NCBI RefSeq assembly: GCF_014651115.1 | Contig: NZ_BMWG01000005.1 | Coordinates: forward strand, 247,071 to 311,070 | Direction: 5' to 3' | Source of the DNA: Streptomyces inusitatus | GTDB taxonomy: Bacteria; Actinomycetota; Actinomycetes; Streptomycetales; Streptomycetaceae | DNA: 64,000 nt | Part shown: positions 11,373 to 20,358 of the stretch, in pieces | Layout of the letters: each line of letters starts with the position of its first letter | Numbering within the stretch: position 1 is the stretch's first letter | The notes under the pieces: generated by a model | Databases searched by the model: none | Told to the model about the DNA's origin: nothing | The model's input: only the letters and a program-made list of their open reading frames with translations | Program-made: the position numbers and the translations under genes

Positions 11373-11391
11373 GTAGGTTAGGCAAACCTAA
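11373..11391 (-). promoter_or_regulatory. Iron box (IdeR/DmdR1-type operator)
   Basis: The sequence TAGGTTAGGCAAACCTAA agrees with the 19-bp actinobacterial iron-repressor consensus at 17 of 19 positions by my alignment. It lies 55 bp before the methyltransferase start and 319 bp before the rightward GH4 gene, so the methyltransferase is the likelier target. Confidence 0.8.
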
Positions 11392-11709
11392 GTCGATGTC
11401 GGGTGGTGGGTGTTTCGGCCGTGACCGGGGTGTGGGTAATCTGCCGGAGGCATGATCAAGTGGTCGGCGTACCGGCCCGGACCGCGCCGGTACGCCGGTA
11501 CGCCGGTACGCCGAGGTGCCGGTAGGTCTCCCGGCCCCGGGCCGCCGCATCGGGCCGTTGGCGGGCGTTCGGGGTTCCGGCCGGACCGGCTCGGGAGCGC
11601 CGCGACGGCACGGCTCGGCCACACGGCTCGACCGCACGGCACGGCGGCCGGTGCCACACAGTGGCCGACGGCACGGCGGCCAGCCCGGAAGAGGAAGCTG
11701 AGGGGTGCG
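11392..11709. other. Intergenic region before the GH4 gene with repeats
   Basis: No gene is seen here. The GH4 reading frame stays open back to an ATG at 11452, but the added 86 residues are Arg/Pro/Gly-rich and lack homology-like features. A 10-bp stem (11466-11475 with 11487-11496, GGCGTACCGG and its complement) is followed by three tandem copies of GGTACGCC (11489-11512). Confidence 0.6.
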
Positions 11710-13050
11710 ATGAGGCTCACGATTCTCGGCGGCGGCGGTTTCCGGCTACCGCTGGTGTACGCGGCGCTGCTCGGCGACCGCTCCGATGGCCGGATCACCC
11801 GGGTCGTCCTGCACGATGTCGACGCCGGCCGGCTGGCCGCCGTCGCCCGGGTCCTCGCCGACCAGGCGGCGGGGGTGGCCGACGCGCCCGAGGTGACCGT
11901 GACCACCGATCTGGACCTGGCGCTGCGCGGCGCGGACTTCGTCTTCTCGGCGATCCGGGTGGGCGGGCTCGCGGGCCGGGCGGCGGACGAGAGCGTCGCG
12001 CTGGCGGAAGGGGTGCTCGGCCAGGAGACGGTCGGCGCGGGCGGTATCGCGTACGGGCTGCGGACCGTCCCGGTGGCCGAGGACATCGCGCGCCGGACGG
12101 CCCGGATCGCGCCCGACGCGTGGGTCATCAACTTCACCAATCCGGCCGGCCTGGTCACCGAGGCGATGGCCCGCCATCTGGGCGAGCGGGTGATCGGGAT
12201 CTGCGACTCCCCGGTGGGGCTCGGGCGGCGGGTGGCCCGGGTGCTCGGCGTCGACCCCGAGCGGGCCTGGTTCGACTACGCGGGCCTCAACCATCTGGGC
12301 TGGCTGCGCGGGGTCCGGGTGGCGGGCCGCGACGAACTCCCCCGGCTGCTGGCCGATCCGGGACTGCTGGAGTCCTTCGAGGAGGGCCGGCTCTTCGGTG
12401 CGGAGTGGCTGCGCTCGCTGGGCGCGATCCCCAACGAGTATCTGCACTACTACTACTTCAACCGGGAGACGGTGCGCGCCTACCGGGCGGCCGAGCGGAC
12501 CCGGGGCGCGTTCCTCCACGATCAGCAGGCCCGCTTCTACGCCGAGATGGAGCGGCCCCAGACGCCTGCGCTGGCGACCTGGGACCGTACCCGGGCGGAG
12601 CGCGAGGCCACCTATATGGCGCACAACCGGGAGGCGGCCGGGGCGGGCGAGCGGGACGCGTCGGACCTGGAGTCCGGCGGCTACGAGCAGGTCGCCCTCG
12701 CCCTGATGCGGGCCATCGCGCACGACCGGCGCACCACGCTGATCCTCAATGTCCGCAACCGGGGCGCGCTGGCGGCGCTGGACGCGGAGGCGGTGGTCGA
12801 GGTGCCCTGTCTGGTGGACGCCAGCGGCGCGCACCCGGTCGCGGTGAGCCCGCTGCCCGACCACGCCACGGGGCTGGTGTGCGCGGTCAAGGCGGTGGAG
12901 CGAGAGGTGCTGGCGGCGGCGGCCTCCGGCTCGCGCGCCCGAGCGGTGGCGGCGTTCGCGCTGCATCCGCTGGTAGACTCGGTGGCGGTCGCGCGCCGGC
13001 TGGTGGAGGCGTACACCGCCGCCCATCCCGGGCTCTCGTACCTCCGGTAG
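11710..13050 (+). CDS. Glycoside hydrolase family 4 enzyme (6-phospho-beta-glucosidase-like)
   Basis: This 446-residue protein belongs to the NAD+- and metal-dependent GH4 family. The N-terminal Rossmann motif is LTILGGGGFRLPLV. The metal-binding elements are NFTNPAG, the Cys loop GICDSPVGLG and a His in GLNHLGW. GH4 enzymes cleave glycosides, often phosphorylated ones, by an oxidation-elimination mechanism in the cytoplasm. The CDSP loop differs from the CNxP of well-studied 6-phospho-beta-glucosidases, so the exact substrate is uncertain. ATG 11710 has a GAGGGG ribosome binding site. It is 30 bp from the GH38 gene downstream and probably co-transcribed. No sugar transporter is adjacent. Confidence 0.85.
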   Translation: MRLTILGGGGFRLPLVYAALLGDRSDGRITRVVLHDVDAGRLAAVARVLADQAAGVADAPEVTVTTDLDLALRGADFVFSAIRVGGLAGRAADESVALAEGVLGQETVGAGGIAYGLRTVPVAEDIARRTARIAPDAWVINFTNPAGLVTEAMARHLGERVIGICDSPVGLGRRVARVLGVDPERAWFDYAGLNHLGWLRGVRVAGRDELPRLLADPGLLESFEEGRLFGAEWLRSLGAIPNEYLHYYYFNRETVRAYRAAERTRGAFLHDQQARFYAEMERPQTPALATWDRTRAEREATYMAHNREAAGAGERDASDLESGGYEQVALALMRAIAHDRRTTLILNVRNRGALAALDAEAVVEVPCLVDASGAHPVAVSPLPDHATGLVCAVKAVEREVLAAAASGSRARAVAAFALHPLVDSVAVARRLVEAYTAAHPGLSYLR

Positions 13051-13080
13051 GAGTGCTCCCCAGCGGGTAGACAGCTGGGT

Positions 13081-16000
13081 ATGCACGATGAACGACGGCG
13101 CATCGAGGACCGTGTCGAGCGTGCGCTTGTCCAGCGCGTCCGGCCGGCCGTCCACTCCCGTTCGCTTCCGCTGACGCTGACGGCCTGGCAGGCCCCGGGC
13201 GAGCCGGTGCCCTTCGCCGAGGCCGTCGCGCGGCGCTTCGAGCCGTTCGCGGTGGGCGAGGCCTGGGGCCCGCCGTGGGGGACCACCTGGTTCCGGGCGC
13301 GGGGCGAGGTGCCCGCCGACTGGGCGGGGAGCCGGGTGGAGGCCGTCTTCGACCTCGGATTCACCGGCGCGGGGCCCGGTTTCCAGGCCGAGGCGCTGGT
13401 GCACACGGCCGGGGGCGTCCCGCTGAAGGCGGTCAATCCGCGAAACCGTCATGTCCCCGTCGCCCGGCCCGCCGTCGGCGGGGAGCGGGTCGATCTCCTG
13501 CTGGAGGCCGCCGCCAACCCCGACATCCTGGGCCGGGGCTTTCTGCCGACCCCGCTGGGCGACCCGGCCACGGCGGGCGGCGAGCCGCTGCACGTCTTCG
13601 CCGGCGCGGATCTGCGGGTGCTGGACGAGGAGGTGTGGGAGCTGGCCCACGACCTCGACGTACTGCGCGAGCTGGCGGCGGAGCTGGGCGAGCACGAGCC
13701 GCGCCGCCACGAGATCCTGCACACGCTCGACCGGGCGCTGGACGCCCTGGACCCGGACGACGTCTCCGGTTCGGCGGCGGAGGTACGGGCGGTGCTGAGG
13801 CCGTCGCTGGCGCGGCCCGCCCACGCGAGCGCGCACCGGCTGTCGGCGGTCGGCCACGCCCATATCGACAGCGCCTGGCTGTGGCCGGTCCGGGAGACCC
13901 GGCGGAAGGCCGCCCGTACCTTCGCCAACGCGACGGCGCTGGCCGAGGAGTACGAGGAGTTCGTCTTCGCCTGCTCGCAGGCGCAGCAGTACGACTGGGT
14001 CCGCGAGGGACAGCCCCTGGTGTGGGAGCGGATCGTGCGGGCGGTGGAGCGCGGCCAGTGGGCCCCGGTCGGCGGCATGTGGGTGGAGTCGGACGGCAAT
14101 CTGCCCGGCGGGGAGGCGCTCGCCCGGCAGTTCACCCATGGGAAGCGGTTCTTCCTGGAGCACTTCGGCGTCGAGACCAAGGGGGTGTGGCTGCCCGACT
14201 CCTTCGGCTACAACGCCGCGTTCCCGCAGCTGGCGAGGTTGGCGGGGTTCGAGTGGTTCCTCTCCCAGAAGATGTCGTGGAACCAGACGAACCAGCTCCC
14301 CCACCACACCTTCTGGTGGGAGGGCATCGACGGGAGCCGGATCTTCACCCACTTCCCGCCGGTGGACACCTACAACGCCGAGTTCACCGGCCGGGAGATG
14401 GCGCACGCCGTCCGCAACTACCGGGAGAAGGGCGCGGGGACGCGCTCGCTGGTCCCCTTCGGCCACGGGGACGGCGGCGGCGGGCCGACGCGCGAGATGA
14501 TGGAGCGGGCCCGGCGCCTCGCCGACCTGGAGGGCTCGGCCCGGGTCGAGGTCGGGCATCCGGACGCGTTCTTCGCCGCCGCCCGGGCGGAGTACCCGGA
14601 CGCTCCGGTGTGGTCGGGCGAGTTCTACATGGAGGGCCATCGCGCCACGTACACCTCGCAGGCGCGCACCAAGCGGGGGAACCGGCGCAGTGAGCATCTG
14701 CTGCGGGAGGCGGAGCTGTGGGCGGCCACCGCCGCGCTGAACGTCCCGGGGTACGCGTATCCGTACGAGGCGCTGGACCGGCTGTGGAAGACGGTGCTGC
14801 TGCACCAGTTCCACGACATCCTGCCGGGGTCCTCGATCGCCTGGGTGCACCAGGAGGCGGAGGCCGAGTACGCCCGGGTCGCCGGGGAGCTGGAGGAGCT
14901 GATCGCGGCGGCGCTCGCCGCCGCCGGGCCCGGCGACCCCCGGGTCTTCAACGCCGGGCCGCGCGAGCGCGCCGAGGTGCTCGTCACCGGGGACGGGCCG
15001 GTGTTCACCCGCACGCCCGGCGGCGGCAGCGCCCCGCGGGCCGCGGAGGCGGCGGCGGCCCCCGCGCCGGTGCGGGTGGAGGTGAGCGGCCCGGTGCTCG
15101 ACAACGGGCTGGTGCGGGTCGAGTTCGCGCCGGACGGCACGCTCTCCTCCGTACGCGATCTGACCGCCTGCCGGGAGGTGCTGGCGGGGCCGGGCAATCT
15201 GCTGCGGCTGCACACCGATCTGCCCAACCGCTGGGACGCCTGGGACATCGACCGGCACTACCGGGGGCGTTTCACCGATCTCCTGGACGCCGAGTCGGTG
15301 ACGGTCGCCGCATCGGGGCCGCTGCTCGGCGCGGTCCGGGTCGAGCGGGTCTTCGGCGCGGGCTCGCGGATCGTCCAGACGGTCACCGTGCGGGCGGGCA
15401 GCCGGCGGATCGATGTGGAGACGGAGATCGACTGGCATGAGCGGGAGAAGATCCTCAAGGTCGCCCTCCCCCTCGACGTCCACGCCGAACGGGCCACGTC
15501 GGAGATCCAGTTCGGGCATGTGCACCGGCCCACCCACACCAACACCAGCTGGGACGCGGCCCGTTTTGAGGTGTACCACCACCGGTGGGCCCAGCTGGGC
15601 GAGCCGGGGTACGGGATCGCCGTCGTCAACGACGGCACCTACGGCCACGACGTGGTCCGCACCACCCGCGAGGACGGCGGCACCACGACCGTCTTCCGGC
15701 TCAGCCTGGTGCGCGCGCCGCGCGTCCCGGACCCCGGGGCCGACCAGGGCAGGCACCGTCTCGTCTACGCACTGCTGCCGGGAGCGACGGTCGAGAACGC
15801 GATCGCGGAGGGGTACGCGCTCAATCTGCCGCTGCGGACGGCCTTCGCCGAGGGCTTCGAGCCGGTGGTGAGCAGTGACGCCCCGGCGGTCACGGTGGAG
15901 TCGGTGAAGCTCGCGGACGACCGCTCGGGCGATGTGGTGGTGCGGCTGTACGAGTCGCTCGGCGGGCGGGCGGAGTCGACCCTGCGGACCGGGTTCCGGG

Positions 16001-16137
16001 CTTTGGGGGCGCGGGTCACCGATCTGCTGGAGCGCCCGGTGGCGGGCGGCGAGCGGGCCCTGTCGGAGGACGGGACGGCGCTGCGGGTGGCGCTGCGGCC
16101 GTTCCAGATCCTGACGCTGCGCTTCTCCCGGGCGTGA
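13081..16137 (+). CDS. Glycoside hydrolase family 38 alpha-mannosidase
   Basis: This 1018-residue protein has the length and order expected of bacterial class II alpha-mannosidases: an N-terminal beta domain, the zinc-binding catalytic barrel from about residue 255, a helical bundle, and C-terminal beta-sandwich domains. The active site shows GHAHIDSAWLWPVRETRRK (zinc His and Asp), GGMWVESDGNLPGGE, and the nucleophile region WLPDSFGYNAAFPQ. No signal peptide is seen, so it is probably cytoplasmic and cleaves terminal alpha-mannosides from imported oligosaccharides. It follows the GH4 gene by 30 bp, and together they look like a small intracellular glycoside-degradation operon. A run of short GC-rich tandem repeats follows the stop. 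Confidence 0.93.
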   Translation: MHDERRRIEDRVERALVQRVRPAVHSRSLPLTLTAWQAPGEPVPFAEAVARRFEPFAVGEAWGPPWGTTWFRARGEVPADWAGSRVEAVFDLGFTGAGPGFQAEALVHTAGGVPLKAVNPRNRHVPVARPAVGGERVDLLLEAAANPDILGRGFLPTPLGDPATAGGEPLHVFAGADLRVLDEEVWELAHDLDVLRELAAELGEHEPRRHEILHTLDRALDALDPDDVSGSAAEVRAVLRPSLARPAHASAHRLSAVGHAHIDSAWLWPVRETRRKAARTFANATALAEEYEEFVFACSQAQQYDWVREGQPLVWERIVRAVERGQWAPVGGMWVESDGNLPGGEALARQFTHGKRFFLEHFGVETKGVWLPDSFGYNAAFPQLARLAGFEWFLSQKMSWNQTNQLPHHTFWWEGIDGSRIFTHFPPVDTYNAEFTGREMAHAVRNYREKGAGTRSLVPFGHGDGGGGPTREMMERARRLADLEGSARVEVGHPDAFFAAARAEYPDAPVWSGEFYMEGHRATYTSQARTKRGNRRSEHLLREAELWAATAALNVPGYAYPYEALDRLWKTVLLHQFHDILPGSSIAWVHQEAEAEYARVAGELEELIAAALAAAGPGDPRVFNAGPRERAEVLVTGDGPVFTRTPGGGSAPRAAEAAAAPAPVRVEVSGPVLDNGLVRVEFAPDGTLSSVRDLTACREVLAGPGNLLRLHTDLPNRWDAWDIDRHYRGRFTDLLDAESVTVAASGPLLGAVRVERVFGAGSRIVQTVTVRAGSRRIDVETEIDWHEREKILKVALPLDVHAERATSEIQFGHVHRPTHTNTSWDAARFEVYHHRWAQLGEPGYGIAVVNDGTYGHDVVRTTREDGGTTTVFRLSLVRAPRVPDPGADQGRHRLVYALLPGATVENAIAEGYALNLPLRTAFAEGFEPVVSSDAPAVTVESVKLADDRSGDVVVRLYESLGGRAESTLRTGFRALGARVTDLLERPVAGGERALSEDGTALRVALRPFQILTLRFSRA

Positions 16138-16171
16138 GCGGGCCGGGGGCCGCTCCCCCGGCTCTCCCCTC

Positions 16172-16243
16172 GGCTCCCCGGCTCCCCGGCTCCCCGGCTC
16201 CCCGGCTCCCCGGCTCCCCGGCTCCCCGACTCCCCGACTCCCC
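16172..16243 (+). repeat. Nine 8-bp tandem repeats
   Basis: Seven copies of GGCTCCCC followed by two of GACTCCCC lie between the mannosidase stop and the FHA-ABC promoter. The top strand is C-rich and the bottom strand G-rich, so G-quadruplex formation is possible. Copy number may vary by replication slippage. Confidence 0.9.
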
Positions 16244-16268
16244 CCAGGCGAATATCGTGCCAAATAGC

Positions 16269-16274
16269 TAGAAT
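16269..16274 (+). promoter_or_regulatory. -10 box of a probable leaderless FHA-ABC transcript
   Basis: TAGAAT lies 6 nt before ATG 16281, with no Shine-Dalgarno sequence in between. The local AT-rich patch (16251-16280) stands out from its GC-rich surroundings. Confidence 0.5.
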
Positions 16275-16280
16275 TCAACT

Positions 16281-18662
16281 ATGGCAGAGCGGTCCGCCGC
16301 TCCGACCGCACCCGAACTCGTCCTGGAGACCGAGGACGGTTCCACGGTGATGAGCCCGAGCCGGGACTACCGCGTCGGACGCGACCCCCAGAGCGACATC
16401 GTGCTGGACGACGCCCGGGTGTCCTGGCACCACGCGGTGCTGAGGCCCGAGCGGGACCACTGGACGATCGAGGACGAGGACAGCACCAACGGCACCTTCA
16501 TGGACGGCAGACGCGTCCATGAGTGGGATGTCGCGGCCGGCAGCGTCATCCGCTTCGGCAGCGCCGCCGACGGCCCCCGCGCGGTCGTCGTCTCCCCCGC
16601 TCCGGCCCCTGCCCCCGCCCCCGCCTCGCCTTCGGCCCCGGCCCCGACCTCCGTCTCCGCGCCGTCGGCGACCGGGACCTTCCGGCGGCCCACCACGGTC
16701 CGCCCGCTGCCCGCCCGGACCGTACGCATCGGCCGCGGCGCTGACAACGATCTCGTCGTCGACGATCTGACCGTCTCCCGGCACCACGCGGAGCTGCGCG
16801 TACGCCCCGACGGACGGCACGAGATCGCCGACCTCGGCTCCCACAACGGCACCTTCCTCAACGGCGGCCCCGTCGCCCGCGCGCTCGTCTCCCCCGGCGA
16901 CGTCGTCGGCATCGGCCACTCCGCCTTCCTTCTCGTCGGCGGCGAACTCCAGCAGTACGTGGACACCGGCGAGGTCTCGCTCGACGTCCAGGACCTGGCG
17001 GTCACCGTGGACCGGGGCCGCAAGACCCTGCTCGACGGAGTGTCGTTCCCCGTCGGGGAGAAGTGCCTGCTCGCCGTGGTCGGCCCGAGCGGAGCCGGAA
17101 AGTCCACCCTCCTCGGCGCGCTCACCGGGCTGCGCCCCGCCGACCGGGGCACCGTCCTCTACGACGGCCGCGACCTCTACCGCGACTACGCCGAGCTGCG
17201 GCAGCGCATCGGCCTGGTGCCGCAGGACGACATCCTGCACACCCAGCTGACCGTGCGCGCCGCGCTGGGGTACGCCGCCGAGCTGCGCTTCCCGCAGGAC
17301 ACCGCGCGCGAGGAGCGCCGGGGGCGCGTGGCGGAGGTGATGCGCGAGCTGGGTCTGACCGAGCGCGCGGACCAGCCCATCCACAAGCTCTCCGGCGGCC
17401 AGCGCAAGCGGGTGAGCGTCGCGCTGGAGCTGCTGACCAAGCCGTCGCTGCTCTTCCTGGACGAGCCGACCTCCGGTCTCGACCCGGGGATGGACCGCTC
17501 GGTGATGCACATGCTGCGCGGGCTCGCGGACGACGGCCGCACGGTCATCGTCGTCACCCACAGCGTGCTGAGCCTGGACGTCTGCGACCGGCTGCTGGTG
17601 CTGGCCCCGGGCGGCCGGATCGCCTACTACGGGCCGCCCGCCAACGCGCTGGCGTTCTTCGGCTTCGAGCAGTGGCCGGAGGCCTTCGAGGCGTTCGAGA
17701 ACGACCGACAGCGGGACTGGGCAGGGCAGTGGGCCGCGTCCCCGCTCCGCGAGCGGTACGCCCCCTCGGCCCGGCCGCACCCCGGAGGGACCGGCGGCGG
17801 AAGGGGCGAAGGCACCCCCGCGGACACCCCCGCGCCACCGCCGAAGGCGCAGAGCTGGGGCTCCCAGCTGTGGACCCTGATCCGGCGGTACACGGCCGCG
17901 CTCGCGGCGGACCGCACCTTCCTCATCATCATGATCGCTCTGCCGTTCGTGATGGGCGCGATGGCCCGTGCCCTGGCGGGCGGCGCGCTCACCGCCGAGA
18001 CCGCGATGAACGCGCTGCTCATCCTCTGCATCGGCGGGGTGCTCACCGGCGCGGCCAACGCGGTACGGGAACTGGTCAAGGAACGCGTGATCTACCAGCG
18101 GGAACGGGCCGTGGGGCTCTCCCGGTCGGCCTATCTGATGTCCAAGGTGGTGGTCCTGGGCACGATCACGGTGCTCCAGGCCGTGGTCCTCACCCTCGTC
18201 GGCCTCGGCGGCGTCGATCTCGGCGCGCCGGACGGCGCGGGGGTGCTGATGCCTCCGCTGCTGGAGATCACCCTCGCGGTGGCGCTGCTGTCGTTCACCG
18301 CGATGACGCTCGGGCTGCTGGTCTCCGCGCTGGTGCGCAAGGAGGAGGTCACCATGCCGCTGCTGGTCCTCCTCGCCATCGTCCAGGTGGTGTTCTGCGG
18401 TGCGCTGCTCTCCCTGAGCGGGCTGCCGGTGGCCGAGCAGCTGGCTTGGCTGGTGCCCTCGCGCTGGGCGCTGGGCGCGATGGCGGGCACCGTCGGACTG
18501 GCCGGGATCGTGCCCGGGAAACAGGCCGCCGACCCGCTGTTCGAGCACTCGGCGGGGGTGTGGCTGACCAATATGGGCGCGCTGGCCGGGCTCGCGGTGG
18601 TCTTCGGCCTGCTGGTGCTGTGGCTGCTGCGCCGCCATGAGCCCGCCGTGATGCGGAAGTAG
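16281..18662 (+). CDS. FHA-FHA-ABC transporter (ATPase and permease in one chain)
   Basis: This 793-residue membrane protein starts with two forkhead-associated phosphopeptide-binding domains. FHA1 is about 30-95 (VGRD, S48, H51, N70-G71) and FHA2 about 147-215 (IGRG, SRHH 166-169, N189-G190), with an Ala/Pro linker between them. An ABCG/White-type ATPase domain follows, with Walker A GPSGAGKST (268-276), signature LSGGQRKRV (370-378) and Walker B LLFLDEPTSGLD (390-401). About six C-terminal membrane segments from residue 555 form an ABC2-type permease. It is probably an exporter working as a dimer. The FHA domains imply control by Thr phosphorylation, and a Ser/Thr kinase gene lies two genes downstream. 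The substrate is unknown. Confidence 0.92.
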   Translation: MAERSAAPTAPELVLETEDGSTVMSPSRDYRVGRDPQSDIVLDDARVSWHHAVLRPERDHWTIEDEDSTNGTFMDGRRVHEWDVAAGSVIRFGSAADGPRAVVVSPAPAPAPAPASPSAPAPTSVSAPSATGTFRRPTTVRPLPARTVRIGRGADNDLVVDDLTVSRHHAELRVRPDGRHEIADLGSHNGTFLNGGPVARALVSPGDVVGIGHSAFLLVGGELQQYVDTGEVSLDVQDLAVTVDRGRKTLLDGVSFPVGEKCLLAVVGPSGAGKSTLLGALTGLRPADRGTVLYDGRDLYRDYAELRQRIGLVPQDDILHTQLTVRAALGYAAELRFPQDTAREERRGRVAEVMRELGLTERADQPIHKLSGGQRKRVSVALELLTKPSLLFLDEPTSGLDPGMDRSVMHMLRGLADDGRTVIVVTHSVLSLDVCDRLLVLAPGGRIAYYGPPANALAFFGFEQWPEAFEAFENDRQRDWAGQWAASPLRERYAPSARPHPGGTGGGRGEGTPADTPAPPPKAQSWGSQLWTLIRRYTAALAADRTFLIIMIALPFVMGAMARALAGGALTAETAMNALLILCIGGVLTGAANAVRELVKERVIYQRERAVGLSRSAYLMSKVVVLGTITVLQAVVLTLVGLGGVDLGAPDGAGVLMPPLLEITLAVALLSFTAMTLGLLVSALVRKEEVTMPLLVLLAIVQVVFCGALLSLSGLPVAEQLAWLVPSRWALGAMAGTVGLAGIVPGKQAADPLFEHSAGVWLTNMGALAGLAVVFGLLVLWLLRRHEPAVMRK

Positions 18663-18676
18663 CCCGGGAGACCGCC

Positions 18677-19336
18677 GTGGCCGCCGAGGGCTTCGAACCG
18701 ACGCATGTCGTCCCGGGCAGCGGCCTCCCCGCGTGGGAGGCCCCGGACGTCTCCCGGCCGACCGAGCCGCTGGACCCTCTCCTGCCGGTGCGGCTGATCG
18801 ACCGGTACGGCGACTGGTCCCGGATCCTGTGCGCGAACGGCTGGTCGGCCTGGGTCGACGGCCGGCTCCTGATCACCGTGGGCCGCGAGCCGCCCGCCCC
18901 CGGCCTCTCACCCGCCCGCACCGCCGATCCGCGCCCCCTGCTGACGCGCGTCGAGGAGACCGTCGCCCGCTACCGGCGGGCGGCGGACGAGCTGGCGGCG
19001 GGCCGCATCGACGCGGAGTCCTTCCGGGAGCGCACCCGGGGGCTGCGGGCCGGTGCGGTGGTGGAGGGCGATTCCGTGTGGCTGTACGACGCGGAGCACG
19101 AGCGCTGGGTGTACGCGGACGGCGCGGGCGCGACCGCCTTCGCGGTCTCCTCCGGCCCCTCCGGACCGGCCCCCGCCCCGGAGGAAGCACCCGGGGACGC
19201 GACCCGGGACGCGAGCCAGGTGCGGCCGGAGCCGACACGGGTGGTGGACCCGGCCCGGGAGACGGGACGGGAGACGGAGCGGGAGACGGAGCGGAAGACC
19301 GCGGACGGCGGTCCTGCCGGGCCCGGTGAACCCTGA
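18677..19336 (+). CDS. Hypothetical protein with SH3-like segment, FHA-ABC/kinase operon
   Basis: This 219-residue soluble protein of unknown function starts at GTG 18677, with GGGAG six or seven nt upstream and 14 bp after the ABC gene. Residues 40-70 read as a small beta-barrel segment (RYGDWSRILCANGWSAWVDG), resembling SH3-like repeats. The middle holds a helical stretch (about 90-120) and a second strand pair (VWLYDAEHERWVYADG). The C-terminal 70 residues are Pro/Ala-rich, then carry alternating Arg/Glu/Thr (RETERETERKT), which look disordered and could be phosphorylated. Its stop overlaps the kinase start (TGATG), so the two are translationally coupled. It may be an adaptor or substrate of the kinase; that is inference. 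Confidence 0.75.
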   Translation: MAAEGFEPTHVVPGSGLPAWEAPDVSRPTEPLDPLLPVRLIDRYGDWSRILCANGWSAWVDGRLLITVGREPPAPGLSPARTADPRPLLTRVEETVARYRRAADELAAGRIDAESFRERTRGLRAGAVVEGDSVWLYDAEHERWVYADGAGATAFAVSSGPSGPAPAPEEAPGDATRDASQVRPEPTRVVDPARETGRETERETERKTADGGPAGPGEP

Positions 19337-20358
19337 TGGCGGGGGCAGGACAGAACGGCGGGCTGCCCGCCGGGCGCGCCTCCGACCTGATCGGCAGCCG
19401 GATCGCGGGGTACCAGGTCGAGGCCGAGATCGGGCGGGGCGGCATGGCGGTGGTCTACCGCGCCCGGGATCTGCGGCTGGACCGCACCGTCGCGCTCAAG
19501 CTGCTCGCCCCCGAACTCGCCCGCAACGACACCTTCCGCAAGCGGTTCACCCATGAGTCCCGGGTGGCCGCCGCCATCGACCACCCCCATATCGTCCCGG
19601 TGTTCGAGGCCGGGGAGACCGAGGGGCTGCTCTACATCGCCATGCGCTATGTCGCCGGGCAGGATCTGCGGGCCCTCCTCAACCGCGAGGGACCGCTGCC
19701 CGTCACCACGGCCGGCCGGATCGCCGCGCAGGTCGCCTCCGCGCTGGACGCCGCGCACAGCCACGACCTGGTGCACCGGGACGTCAAACCGGGCAACATC
19801 CTGATCGCCGAGGGCACCGACAGCGACCACCCCGAGCATGTCTATCTCACCGACTTCGGGCTGACGAAGAAATCGCTGTCGCTGACCGGATTCACCACGG
19901 TCGGACAGTTCGTCGGCACCCTCGACTATGTGGCCCCCGAACAGATCTCCGGGCGGCCCGTGGACGCCCGGTGCGATGTGTACGGCTTCGCCTGTGTGGT
20001 GTACGAGACGCTGGCCGGGGCCCCGCCCTTCAAACGCGACGACGACATGGCCCTGCTGTGGGCCCATCAGTTCGACGCGCCCCCGCCGCTGACCCTGCTC
20101 CGCCCCGATCTGCCGGGGGCCGTCGACACGGTGGTGGCGAAGGCGCTCGCCAAGCGGCCGGACGACCGGTACGGCTCCTGCGGGGAGTTCGTCGCCGCAC
20201 TGCGGTCCGCGGTGACGGCCCGGCCGCGCGAGGCGGCGGCGCATCCGGCGACCCGGGTCGACGTACCCGTGGCGGCTCCCGATCCGGGCCCGCCGCCGGA
20301 GTTGCCCGGCTGGGCGCGTCCGGCCGTAGGGATCACTCCCCGGGCCCCCGGTCCCTGA
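19336..20358 (+). CDS. Soluble serine/threonine protein kinase (Hanks type)
   Basis: This 340-residue kinase has all the catalytic motifs: the Gly loop GRGGMAVV (33-40), ATP-binding Lys K55 in ALKLL, the catalytic loop HRDVKPGN (147-154), DFG (173-175), a Thr-rich activation loop (TGFTTVGQFVGT) and APEQ (200-203). Unlike many PknB-type kinases it has no membrane segment or extracellular PASTA domain. After the kinase domain it has only a short Pro-rich tail. It probably phosphorylates Thr on partners, and the FHA-ABC exporter two genes upstream is an obvious candidate. Its 3' end overlaps the convergent membrane protein gene by 26 bp. Confidence 0.92.
   Translation: MAGAGQNGGLPAGRASDLIGSRIAGYQVEAEIGRGGMAVVYRARDLRLDRTVALKLLAPELARNDTFRKRFTHESRVAAAIDHPHIVPVFEAGETEGLLYIAMRYVAGQDLRALLNREGPLPVTTAGRIAAQVASALDAAHSHDLVHRDVKPGNILIAEGTDSDHPEHVYLTDFGLTKKSLSLTGFTTVGQFVGTLDYVAPEQISGRPVDARCDVYGFACVVYETLAGAPPFKRDDDMALLWAHQFDAPPPLTLLRPDLPGAVDTVVAKALAKRPDDRYGSCGEFVAALRSAVTARPREAAAHPATRVDVPVAAPDPGPPPELPGWARPAVGITPRAPGP

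Noticed and set aside
11452..11709. Upstream extension of the GH4 protein
   Set aside because: It is low-complexity, unlike GH4 N-termini, and the GGAGG is only 1 nt from that ATG.
16172..16243. CRISPR-like array
   Set aside because: The 8-bp units are directly tandem, without spacers.
11746..16278. A minus-strand open frame of about 1500 codons opposite the glycosidase genes
   Set aside because: The frame is open only because of GC bias. The plus strand encodes clear GH4 and GH38 families.
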